39,484 nucleotides of DNA. Source: Acidobacteriota bacterium (lineage in GTDB: Bacteria > Acidobacteriota > Blastocatellia > Pyrinomonadales > Pyrinomonadaceae). The stretch spans positions 1 to 39,484 of the forward strand of contig JAIVJG010000171.1 of assembly GCA_020200155.1 (NCBI GenBank), in the 5' to 3' direction. Under the pieces are notes generated by a model that did not search any database, had not been told where the DNA came from, and was given only the letters and a program-made list of their open reading frames with translations. Shown here piece after piece: positions 17,705 through 25,734 of this stretch (the first letter of the stretch is position 1; each line of letters opens with the position of its first letter). Position numbers and translations under genes: made by a program.

Positions 17705-20305
17705 ATGTTGCGTGAGAGTTTTATGCGGACTTCACTGGTTAGCTTTGTTGATGATTGCTTGAGGCGCGGCGGGGAGACGGCGTTCGCGCACCGGCGCGGC
17801 CTGAGAGTGTCGCGATGGACTTACGCGCGCGTGGCGGAGACGGCTTTTCAATTTGCGCGCGAACTCGAAGCGCGCGGCATCAACAAGGGCGAGAGGGTTC
17901 TGTTCTGGGCCGAGAACAGCCCGGAGTGGATCGCCGCGCTCTTCGGTTGCGTGCTGCGCGGCGTGATCGTCGTCCCGCTGGACGTGGAGAGCGCGCCGGA
18001 CTTCGTAGCGCGCGTGCGACGACAAACTGAAGCAAGGCTGTTGCTCGTTAGCGCACAGGCGCGACGCGACGCAGAGTTAGATATTCCCTCCATGCTGCTC
18101 GGTGAATTGGACGTGGCGCTGGCACGGCATTCAACAGAACCTCTCAAAATCGAAGGCGCTTCCGATGAAGACCTCGTCGAGATCATCTACACTTCCGGCA
18201 CGACCGCAGAGCCGAGGGGCGTGTGCCTGACGCACAGGAATTTTCTCGCCAACCTCGCGCCGCTCGAAGTGGAGATGCGGAAATATCTCCGCTGGGAGCG
18301 ACTCGTACACCCTCTTCGCTTTCTCAATCTGCTGCCGCTCAGCCACGTCTTCGGGCAATTCATGGGCATCTTCGTGCCGCTGCTGATCGGCGGCGAAGTA
18401 TTTTTCCAGGACTCGCTGAACCCTTCGGAGATCATCGAGCAAGTCCGCAGGCAGCGCGTCTCCGTCGTCGTCACCGTCCCGCGCCTGCTCGACACTCTGC
18501 GCGAGCACGTCGAGCGAGGCGAAGAGTCGCGCGGTCGCGGCGAGCGATTCAGGCAGGCTCTGGCGCAGACGAAGGACTGGCACTTCGTCAGGCGTTGGTG
18601 GGTTTTTCGGCGCATTCACAGGCGGTTCGGCTGGAAGTTCTGGGCGTTCGTCGCCGGCGGCGCGACGCTCGCCGAAGAGACGGAGACGTTCTGGCGGCGG
18701 CTCGGCTTCCCCGTCCTGCAAGGCTACGGGATGACGGAGACGGCCTCGCTCATCACGGTCAATCACCCTTTCAAGTCGGCGCGCGGCTCGGTGGGAAAAA
18801 TTCTGCCGGGACAGGAGGTCAGGCTCGACGAGCACGGCGAGATTCTCGTGCGCGGCGCGAACGTCTCGCCCGGCTACTGGAAGGACGGCGTCGAGCCTCT
18901 GGCGAGCGAGGAAGGCTGGCTGCGCACGGGCGACCTCGGCGAGATGGACGAAGACGGCAACATCCATTTCAAGGGACGCAGGAAGGACGTGATCGTCACC
19001 GCCGCCGGCCTCAACATCTACCCCGAAGACATCGAGGCCGCGCTCGACCGCCAGCCGGAAGTACGCGCGAGCGCCGTCGTCGGTGTCGAGGGACGGCACG
19101 GGCCGGAACCTCTGGCCGTCATCATCATGCACGACACGCAGGCTGACCCCGCTCCCGTCGTCGAACGCGCCAACGCGGCTCTCGCGCGCCACCAGCAGGT
19201 GCTCCGCTGGCTCGTCTGGCCCGAACAGGATTTCCCGCGCACCGCCACGCACAAAGTCCGCAAGCGCGACATTCTCGAAAGGATAAAGGCAGAGGACGGA
19301 AGGATTAGTAAGGCAACTCAAACTGACAGCCTCATCCCTCATCCTTCATCCCTCATCCCTTCTCACATCTCTTCCATCGCCGCGCGCATGAGCGGAGAGG
19401 CGCACACTCGTCTCGATGAAGGGACGAAGCTGGAGACTGATCTAAAGCTCGACTCGCTCGGACGCGTCGAGTTGTTGAGCAGTCTCGAAGACCGTTACCA
19501 GATCGAGATTGACGAGGCAGCTTTTACCGCCGCGACGACGCTGGGCGACATCGAGGAGATTGTCCGGCGCGGCGGCGCAAACGTGCCGGACAGCGCCTCA
19601 CGCTATCCTTACCCGGAATGGGCACAGCGCTTCCCCGTCTCTTGGCTTCGCGTCGTGCTCTTTTACCTCGTCGTGCTGCCGATCACTTCGATGCTGTGCT
19701 GGGTGCGCGTGCGCGGTGAGCGCCATCTCGACTCCCTGCGCGGGCCGGTGCTGTTCGTCTCGAATCACATCACGTACATAGACCACGCGCTGATCCTGTC
19801 GGCACTGCCGGGCCGCTTTCGTCGCCGCCTCGCCATCGCGCAGGAAGGCGAACGCCTGCGCTGGTGGCGTCGGCCTCCCGTAGGCATTGCGTGGCTCAAG
19901 CGCGTGCGCTGGCGCGTGCAGTACGCGCTCGTCGTCACGTTCTTTAACACCTTCTCGCTGCCGCAGAAGAGCGGCTTCCGCCGTAGCTTCGACTTCGCCG
20001 GTGAGAGCGTTGATCGTGGCTACAGCCTGCTCGTCTTCCCCGAAGGCGCACGCGCAGAGCACGACGAGTTGAACCCCTTCATGCAGGGCACGGGACTACT
20101 GGCCTCGAAACTGAGCGTCCCCGTCGTGCCCGTGCGAATTGACGGGCTGTCCGAACTGAAGCGGCGCGGGCGACGCATCTTCGCGCTGCCCGGCAGCGTC
20201 ACCGTCATGTTCGGCGAGCCGGTCATCTACGCGCCTGGCACAGAACCCACCCACATCACCGCCGACCTTGAACGGCGCGTCAAAGAGATAAAGGCGGAAG
20301 GATGA
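17705..20305 (+). CDS. Acyl-activating enzyme - ACP - PlsC acyltransferase fusion
   Basis: 866 residues; ATG 17705 chosen, 17726 possible. Domain 1 (1-~535) is an AMP-forming fatty-acyl ligase: P-loop IIYTSGTTAEPRG from about 160, GYGMTETASL, RTGDLGEMD, GRRKDVIVTAAGLNIYPEDIE. A linker made partly of heptamer repeat DNA (SLIPHPSSLIPSHISS) follows. Domain 2 (~555-625) is an acyl carrier domain; the Ser in DSLGRVEL (~584) would carry phosphopantetheine. Domain 3 (~645-866) is a PlsC-type glycerolipid acyltransferase with NHITYID (H-x4-D) and FPEGAR motifs. It could activate a free fatty acid, load its own carrier domain and acylate a lysophospholipid or other acceptor. E. coli Aas has the reverse order and no ACP. 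Hydrophobic stretches near 650-675 suggest membrane attachment. Confidence 0.9.
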   Translation: MLRESFMRTSLVSFVDDCLRRGGETAFAHRRGLRVSRWTYARVAETAFQFARELEARGINKGERVLFWAENSPEWIAALFGCVLRGVIVVPLDVESAPDFVARVRRQTEARLLLVSAQARRDAELDIPSMLLGELDVALARHSTEPLKIEGASDEDLVEIIYTSGTTAEPRGVCLTHRNFLANLAPLEVEMRKYLRWERLVHPLRFLNLLPLSHVFGQFMGIFVPLLIGGEVFFQDSLNPSEIIEQVRRQRVSVVVTVPRLLDTLREHVERGEESRGRGERFRQALAQTKDWHFVRRWWVFRRIHRRFGWKFWAFVAGGATLAEETETFWRRLGFPVLQGYGMTETASLITVNHPFKSARGSVGKILPGQEVRLDEHGEILVRGANVSPGYWKDGVEPLASEEGWLRTGDLGEMDEDGNIHFKGRRKDVIVTAAGLNIYPEDIEAALDRQPEVRASAVVGVEGRHGPEPLAVIIMHDTQADPAPVVERANAALARHQQVLRWLVWPEQDFPRTATHKVRKRDILERIKAEDGRISKATQTDSLIPHPSSLIPSHISSIAARMSGEAHTRLDEGTKLETDLKLDSLGRVELLSSLEDRYQIEIDEAAFTAATTLGDIEEIVRRGGANVPDSASRYPYPEWAQRFPVSWLRVVLFYLVVLPITSMLCWVRVRGERHLDSLRGPVLFVSNHITYIDHALILSALPGRFRRRLAIAQEGERLRWWRRPPVGIAWLKRVRWRVQYALVVTFFNTFSLPQKSGFRRSFDFAGESVDRGYSLLVFPEGARAEHDELNPFMQGTGLLASKLSVPVVPVRIDGLSELKRRGRRIFALPGSVTVMFGEPVIYAPGTEPTHITADLERRVKEIKAEG
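19331..19365 (+). repeat. Heptanucleotide tandem repeat inside a coding linker
   Basis: Four consecutive 7-base units of the form YTCATCC (19331-19358) are followed by a degenerate fifth. They are translated in frame as Ser-Leu-Ile-Pro-His-Pro-Ser, between the ligase and carrier domains of the fusion. A purine-rich stretch at about 19283-19315 (GGACGGAAGGATTAG) could be the remnant of an opposing arm. It belongs with the repeats at 20293-20378, 22460-22480, 25658-25734 and 30879-30939. Confidence 0.7.
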
Positions 20306-20378
20306 AAAGAAGGCTCTTGTCTTTCACCTCACCCCGCGTCCTTCAGCCCGCATCCCTTCTTTTGACACTCTTTCCGCC
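20293..20378. repeat. Imperfect inverted repeat at the gene end
   Basis: GGCGGAAGGATGAAAAGAAG (from 20293) is partly complementary to CCTTCTTTTGACACTCTTTC (from 20355), which continues to CCGCC at 20378. The left arm contains the stop codon of the acyltransferase fusion (20303-20305). It may serve as a terminator, but it looks like a decayed copy of the window's heptamer hairpin family. Confidence 0.5.
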
Positions 20379-20465
20379 GCTCTGTTACGCTCGTCCACGC
20401 TTTAACTCGCGCTCCCCGCAAGTGTTGCTTGTTGACGGCTGTGCCTGAAGAGACGGCGGGCACAC

Positions 20466-21608
20466 ATGCGCTCAAATTCAACTGACGCGCCCATGCTCTA
20501 TCGCAAAATCCTGCGCCCCCTGCTCTTCAAACTTCCGCCGGAGACGGCACACGAGATGGCGCTCCATACGCTCTCTTTAGCACTGGGCACAGAAACTCTG
20601 CGACGACTTGCCAGCAAGCGTTTCGAGCGTCGGCTGTTCGGCGACCTGCGACGCTTCGGGCTGAACTTCGCCAACCCGGTCGGCCTCGCTGCGGGTTTCG
20701 ACAAGAATGGCCTTGTGGCGCGGCAGATGGCGGCACTCGGCTTCGGCTTCATAGAGGTCGGCACCGTGACGCACATCCCGCAGCCCGGAAATTCGCAACC
20801 GCGTCTCTTCCGCCTGCCACTCGACCGCGCACTCATCAACCGGCAGGGTTTTAATAACGAAGGCGCGGCGGCGCTCGTCGAGCATCTCAAAAGCGAAAGG
20901 CCCGGCTGCGTGCTCGGCATCAACATCGGCAAGAGCCGCGCCGTCGAACTCGAAGACGCGACCGGCGACTATCTCGCGAGCTTTCGCGTTGTGCGTCCCC
21001 TCGCAGACTACGTCACCATCAACGTCAGCTCTCCGAACACGCCCAACCTCCGCGAGCTTCAGCGCGCCGACCGCCTCTCCGCGCTCCTTTCTGAACTCCA
21101 GAGCGCGAACCGCGAAGCGGCGGCGGAGACGGCGCGTGCACCCGTGCCTTTGCTGGTCAAAGTGTCGCCGGACTTGAGCACGGGCGAGTTGGAGATGATT
21201 GTTGACGTGTCGCGGCGCGCAGGCGTGTCAGGCATCATCGCGACCAACACGACGACGAGTCGCACGGACTTGAACACGCCCGCGCCTCAGGTCGCGGCCT
21301 GCGGCGAAGGAGGCTTGAGCGGCGCGCCTTTACGCTTGCGCTCGACGCGCATGATCGCGCAGCTTCGCCGCCTGACGCGCGGCTCGATGGAGGTTATCGG
21401 CGTCGGCGGAATCTTCAGCGCCGCCGACGCGTGGGAAAAAATTTGCGCCGGCGCGAGCCTCGTCCAGCTTTACACAGGTCTCATCTACGAGGGCGCGGGC
21501 GTCGCGCGCGACATCAACGAAGGTCTCGCGGAGATTATCCATCGTCAGGGCTTCCCCTCTCTCGACGATGCCGTCGGCTGCCGCGCCGAAGAGCTTGCCG
21601 CCGCATGA
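20466..21608 (+). CDS. pyrD: Dihydroorotate dehydrogenase, class 2 (quinone-dependent)
   Basis: 380 residues from ATG 20466; ATG 20493 (MLYRKILRPLLF) aligns with the usual family start and may be the true one. Oxidises dihydroorotate to orotate with FMN and passes electrons to membrane quinone. Class 2 is shown by the amphipathic N-terminal helices (KLPPETAHEMALHTLSLAL) and by NPVGLAAGFDKNG, GFIEVGTVT, NRQGFNNEG, the catalytic-serine segment TINVSSPNTPNL (Ser pair 188-189), LVKVSPDL, IIATNTT and VIGVGGIFSAADAWEKI. The length is slightly above the family's usual 335-360. It lies upstream of pyrF; carA, carB and pyrE are not in the window. Confidence 0.95.
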   Translation: MRSNSTDAPMLYRKILRPLLFKLPPETAHEMALHTLSLALGTETLRRLASKRFERRLFGDLRRFGLNFANPVGLAAGFDKNGLVARQMAALGFGFIEVGTVTHIPQPGNSQPRLFRLPLDRALINRQGFNNEGAAALVEHLKSERPGCVLGINIGKSRAVELEDATGDYLASFRVVRPLADYVTINVSSPNTPNLRELQRADRLSALLSELQSANREAAAETARAPVPLLVKVSPDLSTGELEMIVDVSRRAGVSGIIATNTTTSRTDLNTPAPQVAACGEGGLSGAPLRLRSTRMIAQLRRLTRGSMEVIGVGGIFSAADAWEKICAGASLVQLYTGLIYEGAGVARDINEGLAEIIHRQGFPSLDDAVGCRAEELAAA

Positions 21609-21723
21609 CGCCGGGCGGAGAAGCGTTCTCGCACCTTCGCGCCTTTGTCTCAGAAATCGGTTTCACTCGAAAGGCGCGAAGAAAAAGTTTAACTTTGGGG
21701 AGGAACTCTTTTTGTCGCGGACA

Positions 21724-22503
21724 ATGTTGATGAAAGACGGCTCGGCCAGAGATAAATTGATCCTCGCGCTTGACGTGGAGACGGCGCGAGAGGCGCGGCG
21801 AGTTGTGGAGATGCTGCACGAGCACGTCGGGATGTTCAAGATCAACGCCCAACTGTTCACAGCAGCCGGCCCGGATGTCGTCCGTGAGATAGTAGGCGAA
21901 GGTGGACGCGTCTTCCTCGATTTGAAGTACCATGACATCCCCAACACGGTCGCCTCGGCCTGCCAAGAGGCCGTGCGGCTCGGCGTCTCGCTCTTTAACG
22001 TCCATGCCTCCGGCGGCAGTGAGATGATGCGTCGCGCCGCCGAAGCGACTTCCAACGAAGCGACGCGACTGGGCCGGGAGAAGCCCGCCTTGATCGCCGT
22101 CACCGTCCTGACGAGCGCCGACGCCGCGACGATTTCGGAGATTGGCATCGCGGCTCCATCCGTCGAGGCGCAGGTCAGAAGGCTCGCACAACTCGCCGCC
22201 GCATGCGGACTCGACGGCGTGGTCGCCTCCCCGCACGAGATCGCCCCGGTGCGCGCCGCCGTCGAACGCGAAGGCTTCCTGCTCGTCACGCCGGGCGTGC
22301 GCCCCGCCGGTGTCGCGCACGACGACCAGAAGCGCGTAATGACGCCCGCCGAGGCCGTCCGCGCCGGAGCCGACTATCTCGTCGTCGGACGCGCCATCCT
22401 CAACGCCCCCGACCCGGCACGCGCCGCGCTTGAGATCGTGGAGGAGATGGAAAGTGGCAGGCGGAAGACGGAAGACGGTCGAAACAATGCCGTTGAGAAT
22501 TGA
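21724..22503 (+). CDS. pyrF: Orotidine 5'-phosphate decarboxylase
   Basis: 259 residues from ATG 21724; the in-frame ORF begins far upstream inside pyrD's end, but conserved sequence begins at KLILALDV. Decarboxylates OMP to UMP, the last step of the pathway. The catalytic signature is FLDLKYHDIPNT (Asp66, Lys68, Asp71), with substrate segments FKINAQLFTAAGP, VTVLTS, GVVASPHE, VTPGVRPAG and DYLVVGRAI. The C-terminus after EIVEEME (SGRRKTEDGRNNAVEN) is not conserved and is encoded by a 7-base repeat (22460-22480), suggesting the gene end was extended by repeat DNA. It follows pyrD by 115 bases and is probably co-transcribed. Confidence 0.94.
   Translation: MLMKDGSARDKLILALDVETAREARRVVEMLHEHVGMFKINAQLFTAAGPDVVREIVGEGGRVFLDLKYHDIPNTVASACQEAVRLGVSLFNVHASGGSEMMRRAAEATSNEATRLGREKPALIAVTVLTSADAATISEIGIAAPSVEAQVRRLAQLAAACGLDGVVASPHEIAPVRAAVEREGFLLVTPGVRPAGVAHDDQKRVMTPAEAVRAGADYLVVGRAILNAPDPARAALEIVEEMESGRRKTEDGRNNAVEN
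22460..22480 (+). repeat. Heptamer repeat at the 3' end of pyrF
   Basis: Three 7-base units, GGCGGAA, GACGGAA and GACGGTC, run in tandem inside the last codons of pyrF. A pyrimidine-rich stretch at about 22556-22586 (ACTTCCGCAG, then CTTTCTGCCTGC) is roughly complementary and could be the other arm of a hairpin spanning the stop codon. Confidence 0.55.
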
Positions 22504-22593
22504 ATGGTTGAGACTGAAGCCGGCGCTAAATGCTCTCGATGCGTTGCCGGTGACTGACTTCCGCAGACTCCTTTCTGCCTGCTGTTATTCGAG

Positions 22594-23331
22594 ATGATTC
22601 CTGAGTATCGCAAACAAGGTAGCGGCCCGGCTTTCGTCTACGTTTCGGGGCTTGACGGGACGGGCAAGCTTTTTTACAAGCAGTCCGCCGAGATGGAACG
22701 AGACCACACGGTGATTACGTTCCCTCTGCGCGGGGACGGCCCATACAGGATTGAGCGTCTGGTCGAAGACCTCGCACTGGCCGTGCGAGACGCAGGCTTC
22801 GAGCGCGCGACTTTTCTCGGCGAGTCGTTCGGCGGCTTGCTCACGCTGGCGACGGCGCTCGCGCACCCGGAGATGTTCGAGCGCATGATCCTCGTCAACA
22901 CTTTCGCGCGCTTCGCGCACCGCGCCAAAATCGGCATCGGGATCGCGCTCTTTTCGCTGCTGCCGTATTCTCTGGTGAAGGCGCACCGCACGAAGTCTGC
23001 GCGGCGCGTGCTCTTCAGCAGCGACGTGAGCGAGGAAGACCAACGGCTCTTCCGCGAACTCACACGCGTCGTGCCTTACAAGGGTTACGCTTCGCGCCTG
23101 CGCATCATCCGTGATACGGATTTGCGCCCGCGCCTGAAGGACATCAAAATACCCGCGCTCGTCGTCGCAGGCACCGCCGACCATTTGCTTGACAGCGTCG
23201 GAGCGGCGCGCGTGCTGGCCGGCAGTCTGCCGCACGCGCGACTGAAACTGCTGGAGGGCACGGGCCACACGGCGCTCCTTTCAAGCCGCGTGCGCGTCCG
23301 CGAATGGCTCAAAGAGTTCGACGATTTTTGA
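22594..23331 (+). CDS. Alpha/beta-fold hydrolase
   Basis: 245 residues. Alpha/beta-hydrolase fold with oxyanion region VYVSGLDGTGKLF, nucleophile Ser78 in LGESFGGL, acid Asp in VAGTADHLLD and base His in LEGTGHTAL, in the correct order with a cap of about 60 residues between. The sequence has no signal peptide, so it acts in the cytoplasm. The substrate is not predictable; relatives include carboxylesterases and small-ester hydrolases. It lies 90 bases after pyrF on the same strand, which may be a coincidental neighbourhood. Confidence 0.87.
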   Translation: MIPEYRKQGSGPAFVYVSGLDGTGKLFYKQSAEMERDHTVITFPLRGDGPYRIERLVEDLALAVRDAGFERATFLGESFGGLLTLATALAHPEMFERMILVNTFARFAHRAKIGIGIALFSLLPYSLVKAHRTKSARRVLFSSDVSEEDQRLFRELTRVVPYKGYASRLRIIRDTDLRPRLKDIKIPALVVAGTADHLLDSVGAARVLAGSLPHARLKLLEGTGHTALLSSRVRVREWLKEFDDF

Positions 23332-23490
23332 TCCATTCGCGAGCTTTCGGAACAGTGTACGCACATCCGACGTGTAAACTCCGGGCGGCGTTGAAGACTC
23401 TGAAGAGCATCGAAGAGTTTCTGGCTTGAAGGGTCGAGGGTTTGACGAACAATGTAAAGGGGTAAGCATCTATTGCATCGAAGAACACAA

Positions 23491-25089
23491 ATGCTCAACG
23501 CGTTCGCGACGTTGTTCGTCCTACTGGCCTTGCTGCTGCCGCCCTGCGCTCCGGCGCAGAGTCGCAGCGCCGTCACCGCCAGCCCCTTCTCATCTGCTCC
23601 CTATCAGGTCGGCGAACGTCTCTCCTACACCGTCTCCTTTTCGAGCTTCCCGACGGCGGCGCACGTCGAACTCCTCGTCACGGGACGCGGAACTTACTTC
23701 GGGCGCGAAGGCGTCGAGCTTCGCGCGCACGTCGAGACCACAGGCGTCGTCAGCGCGGCGCTCTACGCCATCAACAACGACTACATAACCTACGTTGACC
23801 CTTCGACCGGCCTTCCCTTCCGCGCGCAGCAGATCGTGCGTGAAGGCGAGCGCGTCGCCGACGCGGCGCGTGATTTTAACCAGCCTGCCGGGGCGTCGGC
23901 CATCCCGTCGAAGCAGACGGCGGGCGCATTCTCCGGAGCCTTCGACTTCGTCTCCGCGCTCTTCCGCCTCCGCGCTCTTCCTCTCGCGCAGGGCGCAACT
24001 TATGCCCTTGCCGTGCAAAACGCAGACACGACCTACGATGCGGAGTTGAAAGTGACGGGGCGCGAGTTGCTCAAGACCAACGTCGGCTCGTCGAACACCA
24101 TCGCCACGCAGTTGCGCGTGCGAGCCAATTCTTCGGCGGACGCATATCGCCTGCGCGTCAACTTCACGGACGACGCGCGCCACATCCCCGTGCTCGTCAC
24201 GGCCCAGCACAGCGCCGGAGAGATTCGCGCCGAACTCGCCAGCGCCGAGATACTCACCGCGCAGCCGCCCGCCCCGGCAGTGGCGAGCAATCCGGTTAAC
24301 CCGATGCCCGGCATTCTTCTGCCCCCGCGCCCCGGCATAGTGCCGCCGCTGCCGGGACGCGCGGTCAATCCAAATCCTACAGGTACGCCTAACAACGCGG
24401 GCGTGCCTGCGCCGCTCCCAGACCTGCCGTTCGCCGTCGGCGAACAACTGAACTACAATTTCTTCATAGGGGGAGCCGCGCAGCCCGTCGGCTCGGCGTC
24501 TTTGCAGGTACGCGCCCGCGCTAAATACTTCAACCGCGACGGCCTCCTGCTCAGCGCCGCAATCCTGACCAGCCCGGAGGGCCAGCGTTTGTTTCCCGTC
24601 AACGACCAGATTAACTCTTACGTGGACGCCGCGACGCTGCTGCCCTTCCGCACAGAGTTGAGTCTACTTGAAGGCAGGCGACGCGCCCGGTGGACGATCT
24701 CCGTGGATCAGCCAACCGGCAACGCCCTGTTCGACGACGGCACACGCGTCGAGATGCCGCTCGGCACGCACGATCTCATCTCCGTCTTCTACGCCCTGCG
24801 CTCGTTCGACCTCTCTGTGGGAAAGCGCAACGCTGTCTCGCTCCTGCTCAACAAGCGCCCTCGCCTGCTCTACATCGTCGCCATCAAGCGCGAGACAATC
24901 CTGCTCGGCGGCAAGCAAATCCCCGCAGTCGAACTCTCGCTCACGACGGGCGACCCGCAGGGCGACCGCCTCGGACTACGCCTCTGGGTCAGCACGGACA
25001 AGCGGCGCTTGCCGCTTCGACTCACGGCGCAGACGCCGCTCGGCCCCGTCCGCGCAGACCTGGCGATCATCCCGACGACGCTCGAATAG
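23491..25089 (+). CDS. Secreted protein with two DUF3108 domains
   Basis: 532 residues from ATG 23491; the longer ORF begins at a TTG with no advantage. The signal peptide is MLNAFATLFVLLALLLPPCA, cleaved near APAQS. Two homologous DUF3108-type beta domains follow. The first (~35-255) opens with YQVGERLSYTVSF and has YVDPSTGLPFRAQQIVREG. The second (~310-530) opens with FAVGEQLNYNFFIGG and has YVDAATLLPFRTELSLLEG. A proline-rich linker of about 40 residues joins them (GILLPPRPGIVPPLPGRAVN). DUF3108 proteins are exported, probably outer-membrane-facing, and of unknown function. The internal duplication is clear from the paired GxxYVDxxTxLPFR motifs. Confidence 0.85.
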   Translation: MLNAFATLFVLLALLLPPCAPAQSRSAVTASPFSSAPYQVGERLSYTVSFSSFPTAAHVELLVTGRGTYFGREGVELRAHVETTGVVSAALYAINNDYITYVDPSTGLPFRAQQIVREGERVADAARDFNQPAGASAIPSKQTAGAFSGAFDFVSALFRLRALPLAQGATYALAVQNADTTYDAELKVTGRELLKTNVGSSNTIATQLRVRANSSADAYRLRVNFTDDARHIPVLVTAQHSAGEIRAELASAEILTAQPPAPAVASNPVNPMPGILLPPRPGIVPPLPGRAVNPNPTGTPNNAGVPAPLPDLPFAVGEQLNYNFFIGGAAQPVGSASLQVRARAKYFNRDGLLLSAAILTSPEGQRLFPVNDQINSYVDAATLLPFRTELSLLEGRRRARWTISVDQPTGNALFDDGTRVEMPLGTHDLISVFYALRSFDLSVGKRNAVSLLLNKRPRLLYIVAIKRETILLGGKQIPAVELSLTTGDPQGDRLGLRLWVSTDKRRLPLRLTAQTPLGPVRADLAIIPTTLE

Positions 25090-25276
25090 GCAGCGGTTCT
25101 CTGACTCAACGGCCATCGTGGCGCGTCTAAACACATAGCCTTCAGCCGGAGCGCCCGACACAATTTCTCCACCACACGGCAATAACCGCTTCCACACGCG
25201 CCTGCCCGTCGCAACACTTGAGCCTCAAGATGGAAAATTGAGAATGCTGGAACGCGCCCTGTTTGCGTCAATTTGA

Positions 25277-25307
25277 AATTGAAATTAGTTTTCAATTAGG
25301 TTATAGT
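25277..25307 (+). promoter_or_regulatory. feoA promoter with overlapping palindromic operator
   Basis: The -35 element TTGAAA (25279-25284) and -10 element TATAGT (25302-25307) are separated by exactly 17 bases, each one mismatch from the sigma70 consensus. AATTGAAA (25277-25284) and TTTCAATT (25290-25297) form a perfect 8-5-8 palindrome covering the -35. Length and position fit an iron-dependent repressor (Fur or DtxR type) that would block polymerase when iron is plentiful. The repressor identity is inference. Confidence 0.75.
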
Positions 25308-25376
25308 CTCATCACTGGGACGGGCAGCGCTCCGGCCCGTATGTCGGACAGATTATTCGTTGGAAGGCACGCAAAC

Positions 25377-25676
25377 ATGAGTTCTCTCTTATTCGACCAA
25401 AGCATCGCTTACGACATCACGCGGCCCCCGGCTGCCGCAGCCCCCTTGTCTCTCGACTCCCTGCCCGCCGGCGTTACGGCGCGCGTGCTGAACGTCAACG
25501 GCATGGGCGCGGTGGCTCGCCGCCTGATGGAGATGGGTGTCGTGCCTGGCGCTCCCGTCCGTGTCATCAAAGCCGCTCCCCTCGGCGACCCCATTGAAGT
25601 CCGCGTGCGCAACTATCATCTCGCCGTGCGCCGCTCCGAAGCGCAAACGATCTCAGTAGTGATAAGTGACAGGTGA
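25377..25676 (+). CDS. feoA: Ferrous iron transport protein FeoA
   Basis: 99 residues from ATG 25377, which follows GGAAGG about 10 bases upstream; in-frame starts at 25263 and 25341 are less supported, and 25263 lies upstream of the promoter. FeoA is a small cytoplasmic SH3-like protein that supports FeoB. The conserved core is LDSLPAGVTARVLNVNGMGAV, RRLMEMGVVPGAPVRVIKAAPLGDPIEVRVRNYHLAVRR. The N-terminus carries about 20 extra residues before the core. The last codons merge into the heptamer repeat that lies between feoA and feoB. Confidence 0.93.
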   Translation: MSSLLFDQSIAYDITRPPAAAAPLSLDSLPAGVTARVLNVNGMGAVARRLMEMGVVPGAPVRVIKAAPLGDPIEVRVRNYHLAVRRSEAQTISVVISDR

Positions 25677-25734
25677 TAAGTGATAAGACAAAGATTTTAT
25701 CTCATCACTCATCACTCATCACTTGTCACTTCTT
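25658..25734. repeat. Opposed heptamer arrays forming a hairpin between feoA and feoB
   Basis: On the left, 7-base units near GTGATAA are repeated four times (about 25659-25686). On the right, CTCATCA is repeated three times (25701-25721), then CTTGTCA. The two arrays are mutually complementary with some mismatches, so transcripts could form a long imperfect hairpin overlapping the end of feoA and abutting the start of feoB. It could set the feoA:feoB expression ratio. Confidence 0.7.

Noticed and set aside
18131-19342. 403-residue minus-strand open frame inside the acyl fusion
   Set aside because: Antisense shadow of the ligase domain; no motifs and no ribosome site.
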